DNA of 64,000 nucleotides, taken from NCBI GenBank assembly GCA_963931865.1, contig OZ007508.1, positions 3,224,081 to 3,288,080 of the forward strand, written 5' to 3'. The DNA is from Axinella damicornis. Taxonomy: Eukaryota > Porifera > Demospongiae > Axinellida > Axinellidae. The notes under the pieces are model-generated. The model saw only the letters and a list, made by a program, of their open reading frames with translations. It was not told the origin of the DNA and did not search any database. Each line of letters begins with the position of its first letter. The stretch's first letter is position 1. Both the position numbers and the translations under genes were made by a program. Of this stretch, positions 34,201 through 46,200 are shown in pieces.

Positions 34201-36580
34201 AAGGTGAGGTGGTTTACCTTGTACTTGTCTAGTCTGGAAGACTACCAACACTACATGGTACAGCTGCATCCACTTAGGGCTCTGTTATGGTATGCACAAA
34301 CAAACACAGGCATGACTTAGCAGCCTCCATCCCAGGCCTTCTCACCCCAGTGTTTGTGGCTAGTACTGCAGCTTAGGTGAGAAGGCCTTGGAACAATGAC
34401 TAAAAATTAGCGATGTTACTATGGTGATGCCAATTTATGTGGCATAAAGGAAAGTGTGGACATAATGTCTGGTCCTTCTGAGATGTGCCCTGATATATAT
34501 ACGTACGCTATTTGACCAGATATTGTCTGGTGTCTGAATGTTATTGTGAGCCCTGGTTACTGATTCCCCAACCAACGTATACACACTCAGGACTACTTCC
34601 AGACCGTGATCGAGTTCCTGAAGCTGGAGAAGGTGGAGTTTGGCGGCGTGAAGGGTCTCAGTCTTGGGGAGATGGTGGTGCAGATCTACAATGAGTTCCA
34701 GGAGCTCATGAGCAGGTTCACCAACAGCACCTACAATCCTCTGGATGTCAACAACGGGGTATGCACAGGAGGGAGGCCAAGCACATCTTTGTGTATAGCA
34801 TAGCCTTATTCAATTGGATATCTGTGGAATGCTCCACAATAGACCCATGTGTGTGTGTGTCTTCTTCTTTTATGTTATGATCCAAATGCGAGCAATGAAG
34901 TATCAAGCTCGTTTTTACGTAATTTCCATTAGCTACTTGGACCGCATTGATCTTCACATCAAAACCAATCTGCATACATGTACGTGCATCCATCATCCTA
35001 CTTTGGCTATGAGTTTCCTGGGCATGGGTCATTTATTTCACTAGTATCTATGTAGGATTCCCTGAACATCGATTGGAAAAAGCATAGGTTTTGCTTCCAG
35101 ATTTTGGCAGTAATAGCCAAGCAGTGAACTCGTCTTATGTTGGTATGTGATTCCTGTCGTGTACACACACTGTACAGGAGTTTGCTTCAGACTACAAAGA
35201 CTTCAGGGAAAGGATTGCTGATTTTGACCAAAGGCTGGGGTCCATTCTCTGTCAGGCATTCAATGATTGCTCTGGCTGTGAGTCAGCCTTCAAGGTATGG
35301 TTGAGTTGTACATGCAGTTTAATTTACCAATGCTGCTACACAAGGATCATAGGAACTGCATACGTACACTTCCTTCATAGCTCAAGTGAAGTTAGAGACT
35401 ACACCTGTACGCTGTGGTCTAAAGTGTCCAACCGACACATGAGGCTGGTGGGCACTCATTCCAGTAAACTTTAGCACTATACCGGAAAAATTGAGCCGAA
35501 ATTGGGGGGCAGGTGTTCAATTGCAGTTGGGTGCTTTTTCGGGAGACCATGGTGCCATTACCGATGGTGGTACTATCCTTTTCTGTGTGAAGTGATATGA
35601 TACATAGCTACATTGTATATAACATTCAAATGGAACTGAGTGTAGGAAGCCAGTATTGATAACTGTGATGACATGAAGTATCCGGTAGATAGCAATCCAT
35701 GCAGATTTTACATCCTTCCTTTTCCCCCGCAGCTTATCGAGATGATGGGTTCTCTGATTGAGCGCCCACTGATTCACAAGGACTTCCAGCACAACTACTC
35801 AACCCTTATACAAATGCTTAGTGAAGAGCTGGATTGCACCAAGCTAATCTTTGATCAGCAGCTAGCCCTGGCAAAGACACCTGCTGGGCCAATGCTCAAC
35901 AAGAACATGCCCCGGGTGGCTGGCATCCTGAGATGGGCCAATGAGCTCCGAGACAGAGTGGACTCTGGCGTGGAGAAGATGAACACCCTCAACCATGGGT
36001 CTGTTTGGGAAGACAGTATATTGATTGTGGTTCCCATGGAGGAACATGCACACACAAATGACCTCATTACCTCTTCAATAGATGCAGCTTTCAGAAGAAG
36101 AAGGAAAACTATTCACACCTAGTACTTAACCCCCCATATAAATTCTTATGTAGATCACGTAGGGTTATGTAGAGTATAGAAGTGGTCACCTGGAATTGGA
36201 ACGTTACCCTGACACTCTCATCTGGGCAAAGGAGCAGGCTGCAGTAACCCAGACTATAGGCTCTAGCTAAAACCGCCAGACTCGAACTCTGGTTCATGAG
36301 TAATCCGGCACTGGACAGCTCTCTATGCAGAGTTGCTGCTCCCCAAGTGTGTCTGCTTCAGCTGCTGCTCCCCGATTGCATCCACTTCAGCTGCTGCTCG
36401 CCGCTTGCATCCGCTTCAGCTGCTGCTCCCGATTGCGTCCGCTTCAGCTGCTGCTCCCGATTGCGTCCGCTTCAGCTGCTGCTCCCCGATTGCGTCCATT
36501 TCAACTGCTCCCGACTGCGTCCGCTTCAGCTGCTGCTCCCAAATTGCATCAAGAAAAGTAATAATTACTCTATGCCATCC

Positions 36581-36627
<47 letters not shown>

Positions 36628-38610
36628 CTCCTCTCCTTCCCTCCCGCCATATCCAGCATATTAGAATCTGCAGACTCCATGATTGTGTTCAGCAAGTACA
36701 AGGAGATGATACAACTCATCAAGAAGTGAGTGGTTGAAATTCTGTGCACATGTCTACTGTACCTCAAAATAGCTACACACATAAAGAATGGGTGTGTGTA
36801 GTTACATGTATTTTGGAATTTCCGCATGCACCAGTGCTAAACGTTTTGTATCAGGTATAAACTGGTAGCTATATACCTGTGTGAATTCCCTATTCATCTA
36901 TACTGTGCACTGCATACATGTGATTGGTACCTCTCTCTGATAGCTATGAGGACGAGGTCTTCCAGGACTGGTCGCGGGAGGTGGAGGAGGTGTCCCGCAT
37001 CAACCTGGAGAAGCCTCTGCTGCTCAAGGACAACGATACCACCAACATTGCACTCAACTTTGACCCCAAGGTGAGGAAATGCAGTCTTCATATATGTTCT
37101 CAGCTAACCATTGCTAGCCTCATTCCCAGGTTCCTCCCCTGGATTGGAAATGAGGCTAACCATTGCTAGCCTCATTCCCAGGTTCCTCCCCTGGACTGGG
37201 AATGAGGCTAGCCATTGCTAGCCTCATTCCCAGGTTCCTCCCCTGGACTGGGAATGAGGCTAGCCATTGCTAGCCTCATTCCCAGGTTCCTCCCCTGGAC
37301 TGGGAATGAGGCTAACCATTGCTAGCCTCGTTCCCAGGTTCCTCCCCTAGGGGAGGAACCTGGGAACGAGGCTAACTATTGCTAGCCTCATTCCCAGGTT
37401 CCTCCCCTAGGGGAGGAACCTGGGAACGAGGCTAGCAATGGTTAGCCATTGCTAGCCTCGTTCCCAGGTTCCTCCCCTGGATTGGAAATGAGGCTAACCA
37501 TTGCTAGCCTCGTTCCCAGGTTCCTCCCCTAGGGGAGGAACCTGGGAACGAGGCTAGGGGAGGAACCTGGGAACGAGGCTAGCAATGGTTAGCCTCATTC
37601 CGGAATGAGGCTAACCATTGCTAACCTCGTTCCCAGGTTCCTCCCCTGGACTGGGAATGAGGCTAACCATTGCTATAGCCTCGTTCCCAGGTTCCTCCCC
37701 TGGACTGGGAATGAGGCTAGCCATTGCTAGCCTCATTCCCAGGTTCCTCCCCTGGACTGGGAATGAGGCTAACCATTGCTAGCTTTGTTCCCAGGTTCCT
37801 CCCCTGGATTGGAAATGAGGCTAGCCATTGCTAGCCTCATTCCCAGGTTCCTCCCCTGGACTGGGAATGAGGCTAACCATTGCTAGCTTTGTTCCCAGGT
37901 TCCTCCCCTGGATTGGAAATGAGGCTAACCATTGCTAGCCTCGTTCCCAGGTTCCTCCCCTAGGGGAGGAACCTGGGAACGAGGCTAGCAATGGTTAGCC
38001 TCATTCCGGAATGAGGCTAACCATTGCTAGCCTCGTTCCCAGGTTCCTCCCCTGGACTGGGAATGAGGCTAACCATTGCTAGCCTCATTCCCAGGTTCCT
38101 CCCCTGGACTGGGAATGAGGCTAACCATTGCTAGCCTTGTTCCCAGGTTCCTCCCCTGGACTGGGAATGAGGCATGGTTAGCTTCGGTTCCCAGGAACCT
38201 GGGATCAGTTTCCTTGATCATGAATGGAATGTGGAAGAATGGAGCACAGTAGAGCTAACATCTGTTGATCCTTGATTAGTAAGATTGAAGCTGAATTCTC
38301 CTCGAGTGATAGTTAAGGTGTAGACTCAATAGGAATTGTCACTACGAAAGCATGGCTGGAAGAAAGTTGGCTGGCTGTTGGAAGAGAGTTAGCAGGTGGT
38401 AAAAGAGTTTAGTGTAAGGGTTGTTGCTGCATGTATTACACCCTGTGTACAGCTGGTGGCACTGCTACGTGAGGTTAAGTACCTGAAGCAGCTGGAGGGA
38501 ACGGATCATGCCATCCCGGAGAGTGCTGCAATGGTGTACGCCCAGAGTGAGACCTACCGCAAGTTTGTGCAGAACCTGGATGTGATTGTCTCCCTGTACA
38601 ACAGGTGTGT

Positions 38611-38641
<31 letters not shown>

Positions 38642-40271
38642 GGGGGGGGGGGGTGTATGTGGAGGGCCCGGGTTGGAATCAATGTAAGCTAATTGGGGCG
38701 AGCCTGAGCGAGCCCCACATAGTCGTGCTCTTCAGGATGTCCGTCCGTCCAGTTGGTGTCTGTCCGATTTAGCATATGACCGTATATCTAAGTGGAAAAT
38801 CGTAATGTTGCGCCATGGGGCAACACGCGTACAAGTCGCCTGCACGACAGTACCGAGTAGAGCCTGCTACGCTTTACGCCGGTGCTACAAACTACGTAGC
38901 TACTACTGTCTACAGACTTGCAGAGGTCAGCTGGAGGGAGAGATTCTCTCGGGGTACTCCTCTCAGGTACAGTGTAGCCTCGTTCCCAGTCCCACGCACA
39001 GCTTTTCGTTGCTTGCCATACGTACGTCGCTTGCAGTAGGGCAAGCAACAAAAGCTGGGCGTGGGACTGGGAACGAGGCTACCACGAACTTAAAACTGCA
39101 GCTGCAGACCGTCAATGATGAACGACAATTGGCTACATCGCAGGCCCCACCCCCAGCTTCCCTTATTAGCTGTGCCGCGCCGCCCGGGCCTCCCAGCCTA
39201 CGATCACTCAGAAAATTATTGGCATGCAGTACGTCAGTTTGTCAGGCGAGCCCCACAATGCCCTGCATTCTCCTAGTTAGGGAGTACGAGAGGATATGTA
39301 AATACAATACCCTCCCAGCTCTGTGTCCACCAAGAGCTATACATACACATTCTGTTCTGTTTGAACTAGGATGCACGAGACTGTGATCGATGTGGAGTAC
39401 CCTCTGATTGCAGACCAGCTGAAGGCCATTGACCACCAGCTAGAGAGAGCCATCTCAGAGCTCAACTGGACCAGTGAGGGTAAGATATTACAACCCCTTC
39501 TGTAGTATGCTATAGCTACTACGTCAACCCCCAGTGATTCTTACTCCACTTCTTTTAGAGCCCTCAAAAGAAGAATCAGGGAGTATTGGTACAACATCCT
39601 GTCACATCCCTTTGAGGGGCATGACCTTGTTATTGGCTGTTTTTGTCCCACTCCTCCAGGCGCCATAGTTACATTCTATGTCTAATGACTGTATTTTGAT
39701 GGCTGTGATAGCCATACCAAACCCGACTTCCAGTACCTCCCACCTTTGAACTATGCCACACTGGCTAGCTTGTGCACGTAGCTACAAGGTCTCCCATCTT
39801 TCCATCGCGGGTTTCCCCAGAATCTCAAGACAGGTGTCTGCCTCATTGTATTGGCCATCAGCAGACGCCCATTCTGATTTGCAATCCCCTCCGCTCCCAA
39901 AAATTCTCCTAGGTATCATCTGTGGTGTGGCCATGCTTTACTTCGAACCAGTGGCAGCTGTCACAAAGTTTGGCATGCACATGCGGAAGGGGGGAGATGG
40001 TGGAGGGGGGGGGGGGGGGGGGGGGGGGAATATCGCCACCAATTCACAGTGCTAGTGTTTGTATACTCCTTGCCACCCTTGCATGTACGTATCTCTGCTA
40101 GGAGTATGGGAGTACATCGAAGCAACGCGGGACCAGGTGTGTGACCTGGAGCATCGAGTGAGGCTAGTGAAGGGCAATGTGGAGGCCATCTCGAGCATCA
40201 TGGCAAAGTGGTGCGAGGCTCCTCTCTACCAGCGCAAGGAGGACAAGAAAGACTGCCTGCTCAATCTTGAG
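30598..40271 (+). CDS. dynein exons 1-16: N-terminal stem (DHC_N1) region
   Basis: Residues 1-821. The start at 30598 opens a short Gly-rich leader that splices into [14 protein letters not shown], giving the N-terminal block typical of the DNAH9/11/17 group (compare the [14 protein letters not shown] and GRTLLPLPP motifs). The rest is the helical tail that mediates heavy-chain pairing and intermediate-chain binding. Junction phases vary (0, 1, 2) but are consistent between neighbours. Exon 16 ends in phase 0 and joins exon 17 across the 10.85 kb intron. Confidence 0.92.
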
Positions 40272-43200
40272 GTGGGCATACACCTGTTCTAGCAACTCGA
40301 GCAGTTGTGTAGACAGCAGAGCACATGCACATTTTTGGGGGGAATGGAAACAGATCTAAAGCCTGTCCTGGCCTAGCATGCACTTAATTACCCTAACTCC
40401 ACAATCATGCCCCTCGGGTGCGAACCGCGCCGTACTATCCCAAATCTGCATAATTTTGTTGTTTGCCGTACAATTTAACATGTGCGTGTGCCTGTGTGTG
40501 TGTGATGGAAGTGGGATGTTCGTGGGGCGGGACTAGACTTGTGATGGGCGACCTTTGTACTTCAGAACCTCGAACTCTGCGAAGAATGTTCGGGAACATT
40601 GGGCATGGGCTGGAAAGCAGCAGTCGAAGTGGACGCATCGGGGAGCAGCAGTTGAAGCAGATGCAATCGGGGAGCAGCAGTTGAAGTGGACGCAATCGGG
40701 GAGCAGGAGCCGAAGCGACGCAATCGGGGAGCACAGCTGGCTGAAGCGGATGCAAGCTGCGAGCAGCAACCACAATCGTGGAGCAGCAGCTGAAGTGGAC
40801 GCAATCAGGCAGCAGCTGAAGCGGACGCAATCAGGCAGCAACTGAAGCGGACGCAATCGGGGAGCAGCAGCTCTGCACAGAGCTGTCCGGCGCCAGATTA
40901 CTCAGGTAGGCGAACAAGAGGGAATTAAGTAGCTGAGCGAGCGAAGCTACTTGTATAAACTAAATATTGTATAGTGCAGTCTACCTGGCATTCCAACGCA
41001 GAGGGTCAAGAGGTTAATTCTGAATGTAGCTATGCTCTCTGCAGGTGACTCTATGAGTTGCATGGTGCATGCATATTTTTGTCCCTTCATGGATTCTCTC
41101 TCATCCATACTACTAAAATTTACATCCCTCTCTTATAATCCACCATCTCAGACGACATACATTTTCCATCCCTGTAATAGCTGCTACTCTATGCATGTGG
41201 GGTCTCTGTGCTGCACTAGTCTAACAAGCTACATGTAGCCCTTCGCTTTCTCCAGCGCGTGATCGCTTTCAGTATGCGCGTGCGGTCACGTGAGTCGATC
41301 CGTACTGGGGAAAATTCAAGGGGCTAGCCCGCTAGACTAGTGCTGCACAATAATACTTCCAACTTCGCAGCCAACCACAGTGTACTCATACGTAAATACA
41401 TGACATACCTCTGAGACAAATGGGGCTCAAAATTAAAGTGATTTGAGCTTAAATTGAAGACAGTCACTAGGCTATATTGATGGTAATGCAGAGTGAGTTT
41501 ACTGTGAGGGGTGAACTGGGGGTATGCATGTGTGCCATATAAGATGAAGGTACTGAAGAACAGATACACACTCTAGTCAATACACACTTTATACTTGTAT
41601 GAACACAACAGTAGTTCTTATACCTCAGCTCGTTAGTTCAAACTCCAATGCTTGAAACCGAAGGCGATCGTTCTTGAGGTATTTTGGACTGAGTTTATAG
41701 TGGGGGATGAATCTTTGCATTCCCCAGCCTTCGTTTCTCTCTCCGGTAGTCACTCTGCCAGCAGCGTCATCAGGCGTTTCACCAGTGAAGCTGATGACCA
41801 TTGTCTGATGTTCCTCCTCTCCCTCCTGGTCCAGGAGCCGGACGGTAATGTCACCTCTGAGCGGCCAATTGAGGCGGTAATCGAACTCTCCTTGCATGAG
41901 GCAGACAGACACCGAGACATTGGTACCCTCACCATCACCAACACCATTGGCATCCACCCTGAGACACATCCGGTAACCTTGCGGATGGGTGTAGAACGGT
42001 GGGGAGTACCACGTAGTACAACTGTTCCGGAGTTTCTCAAAGTTACAGACTGAGACTGTGTAAGGAATTAATGATCTGGCATCCGCAGTAAATGTATGTT
42101 TAATTACATACACAACTGTACCGATCGAGACCAGAGTCACAACAGCAGTCTTGGTAAACAGGATGCCAACGTAAGACAAAACGGCAAAGCTCAGAATGAT
42201 GAATGCGACTACAATCAGTCCTATTTTCAGTTTCTTAATGAGCGCATCCTTTTGTAGAATCTGTTTCGATAGACAAAGAAGGTCAAGATGAGCACTGACA
42301 TACTCATCAAGGTGAGCTGGCATATCTTTACGAGGCATTTGAACGCTACACCCAGCAGAGCGGTAGTCACAGTCAACCATAGTGAGGGGGCACTCCTCAC
42401 TAACGTGGCGTTCAAGATCTTGGCGCTCGATCACGGAGAATGCACAAACATTAGGACAGATGACCGGAAAGCACTTGCATTCTGGCCAGTGGTTTGTTGA
42501 AACATCTTCAAAAGTGGACCTGTATTGTTTGCAATGGTCACAGTCGAACGGCCTCTTACTGCAGTACTTATTCTCGTGTTCAACAATCAAACGACGCTTC
42601 AGATACTCGCCACACTGATGTTTACACTCCAGCTCAACATGCTCGCAACCAAGGTGCCGATTCTCGGCATCGGGATTCAAATTCTGATGTCGTTTCAGTT
42701 CTCCTAGTTCATGAACCAAGTCACAATACTTACACGTAACTCTTCGTTTTGGGCAATCGTTGAAAGGGTGATCTTGAAGACATTGCCGCTGGAATTGCTT
42801 ATTGCAATGAATGCATTGGATTTTTGTAAATGGACAACCAAAACCTTCGCCGTCCGGACCAAATTTCTCATTCAAGTGGCGGTCAAGTTGTCCCAACTCT
42901 CCTGTCCACGTACAGCCATCACTGCGGTGGGTGCAGTATACATGAAGCTGGCCCAGGGATTGTTTCAGCCCTTTGTTAGGAAAAATGGTAAATGGCAGGG
43001 TACACGCAGGACATTGACTGCCCTCTGACTGGACAAGCTTGATGCAATTCTCACAGAAGCTCTTACCACAGCAGCTGACAATGTAGGGGTCATGAAGTTT
43101 CGAAAGACAGACGGGACATTCAACCTGGAAGGCACTCGTAGGTTCTTCAACGAACTCGCAATCGTACCCACCATCTGCCATTTTCAGTCTTCGTGTTTGC

Positions 43201-46200
43201 TGTATTACTGTTGTTGTAGCAGCCAGCACGTGCGCATGTTCAGATAACATATAAATTATGTTAACAACAGGAGACTTACAGTGTAGCTGACAGCTGTGCA
43301 CACGTGACACTGTCATTTTCCTGATCCTGCTGTTCATTGTTAAAGATCTTGCAACTGAATTTGTAGAACGGAAGTCACATGACAGCAGTTCTCTGACCAA
43401 TCAGCGTCTAGTAGTCACAAGTTGTCATGCATGCGAGCTAAGTACAGTAGATAGACTAGCAGACTCAGTCACTTCCAGGCAGAGTTTATGACTCACAGTT
43501 GAATGCTGTACCGCAGGAAGTTAATTCGACCGCAAAGCGCCTAATCGCGCCTTCTTACTAGTCAGCCTTGTGGATCTACCGGTGATCGGTGTACAGAATA
43601 CCATTGTAGGACCCGGCGTAAGTCTTTGCTGTAAGCGCTTGTCCGCCCTGGTTCACACGAAGCCATTTTCTGTGAGATCGAGAGCGCTCGAGCTCTTACG
43701 ATTTGAATTTGCATTCACGTGACTTCCGGTGTTTCATTCTGGCCTGAAAATTGCAAGGACTCCGGAAACCTCTGTATCAGATCAGAGGAGGTAAGACACG
43801 CTTACGGAGGTACGCGAAACTCCGTATCACGTTGAGTTTCAAGAGATCGTGAACGGAGTAATGTGACGGACTCTACCCACGTGGAAACCATTAAAGATCA
43901 CCTTCAAGTCGGCAAGTTGGCTTCGTCTGTTCTCTCGTTGTGAATTCGCTGTCGGCTGGAGGTAGCCACAGTTCAAAGCGGCGATGGATGCCTTCAAGAA
44001 AATACTACCTCTCCCCTCCCGTGGCCCCAGACTTTTTGTACTATAATCCTCTGAAATAGGGGCGGGCTAAGCGGGTTAATTATTGGTGATGTTTGAGCGA
44101 AGATATCCGGAGAACGGGAGCAGCTAAAAATACCGGACCTGCATCACCGGACCTGCCCGTTCTCTGTGGATTCTTGTGATACCTACATGTGGGGGTGACA
44201 TCCCCATCAGGTTTGGAGCTACAGGCCTCTGAATCCAACCATGTTTTGAGGATTTTGATGCATATGGTGTGTTTGTGCAGTCGTTGCTCACAAACCGTAC
44301 ATGCTATGGACATGGAAATTATGCCACTGGATAGAGCAAAGATCAATGTTGCCAATGTGGTCCCTGTATTGGGTGACAACCCTGTTGTGCTTAGAGCTAT
44401 GGATGCCTCATATGAACAATTTTTCAAGATTTGATGTCTATACTGTGACTTCGCCTATCACGAAACCTAACACCTATGGACAGGAGATTTACAGTAGCTG
44501 CTAGAGCAAGGATTGACCTTTCAAGTGGTCCTTTATGTTGGGTGATAACCCCACTAATTTGAAGCACCAGGTCGACCATATTCATGGATTTGTTTCATGA
44601 CGTTCTCTTGCTCTGTGCTTCCAATGCACACACGTTCATAAACTGTGATTGATCATCAGACAATGAGCTTATGATTGATCATCAGACGATGAGCTTAACA
44701 GCAGAGACTTTCTGCATATTAATTTTGTGGGGATTACCTGTAGTTTGGAGATGGTGAACTAAAGACTGCTCGACTTGGGGATTAGAGCTGGGACTGCGCA
44801 TGCCTGCCAGTTGATGCCTACCAGATGCCCTTCCACTGGAGTGTCAAATTTATCCACATGCAGTTATCCACATTTACAGTGTAATGCATCGTTCCCAGGC
44901 CATCGCCCAGCTTTTTCTAGCCTCGCGTGGGAGGAGAGAAGACGCGGCCTGGGATCGAGGCTAAGCTATTTCTGAAGCAAGAATTTCAAGTTCCTAGGAA
45001 TAATATAATACCAATTTGATGTCCCACCCCCACAGTTAATTATATCATGAGTCACATGCTGGAACACATGAGATCCAGTTCCGTCACTTTCTCACTGTCT
45101 TGCATGCATGCCAGAGGGGTAACTAAAGTGCTTGGACATAGCTACAACAAGTCCTTTGTCTGGCTGTTGCTGTGGTCAGGAAGTATGGATCAATGTGTGG
45201 TCAATGTTTACCTATTATTTTTAGCACAATGTGCAAACATGTCATGGCTTATTATCCACAATTGGTATACCATGCTAAATCTGGTGTCCATACTCCAGGT
45301 GGAACGTTAATGGTTCGTACACTTCAAAACTGAAGCTTCAGACGGCTGCAGCTTCAGGATTATCACCCAACACAAGAGCGCATGATGAAAAAACAATGAT
45401 GTCATCATGCGCTCTTGCCCAACATAAATGAAAGATCAAGAATTTTTTCTAGCAGCATTTGCAAATCCCAGGTTTACTAGTGAATTAGCCTCGTTTCCGG
45501 CTATTGCCCAGCTTTTGCACAGGAACGAGGCTACTGGTGAATTGGGTTCGTGAGTTGGACAAGTCACAGTATAGACATCAAATCTTGAAAAATTGTTCAT
45601 TTGAGGCATCCATAGATCCAAGCACCACAGGGTTGTCACCCAATACAGGGACCACATTGGCAACATTGATCTTTGCTCTATCCAGTGGCATAATTTCCAT
45701 GTCCATAGCATGTACGGTTTGTGAGCAACGACTGCACAAACACACCATATGCATCAAAATCCTCAAAACATGGTTGGATTCAGAGGCCTGTAGCTCCAAA
45801 CCTGATGGGGATGTCACCCCCACATGTAGGTATCACAAGAACGGGCAATCCTGTGATGCAGGTCCGGTATTTTTAGCTGCTCCCGTTCTCCGGATATCTT
45901 CGCTCAAACATCACCAATAATTAACCCGCTTAGCCCGCCCCTATTTCAGAGGATTATAGCACAAAAAGTCTGGGGCCACGGGAGGGGAGAGGTAGATTTT
46001 CTTGAAGGCATCCATCGCCGCTTTGAACTGTGGCTACCTCCAGCCGACAGCGAATTCACAACGAGAGAACAGACGAAGCCAACTTGCCGACTTGAAGGTG
46101 ATCTTTACACAGCAAAAACCTACGTTCTGAATCAGAACCGGTCCGGTTCTGATACAGATCTGTTTACATTCTGATACAGACGCGCAGACGTATAGTGCAA

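Noticed and set aside
36296..36737. Ser/Ala/Cys-rich plus-strand frames
   Set aside because: Translation of the GC-rich tandem repeat and (CT)n run; the same kind of frames appear at the other repeat copies on either strand.
37099..38182. Possible CRISPR-like repeat array
   Set aside because: Units are self-complementary with no unique spacers, lie in a eukaryotic intron, and match dispersed hairpins elsewhere.
41652..42053. 133-codon plus-strand frame opposite the MATH domain (and its twin at 49063-49464)
   Set aside because: Antisense shadow of the TRAF-like genes; the minus frames contain the recognisable domains.
44189..44434. 81-codon frame conserved in both inverted-repeat arms
   Set aside because: Conservation is explained by the repeat itself, and an antisense frame is equally open; no domain seen. 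Kept only as repeat content.
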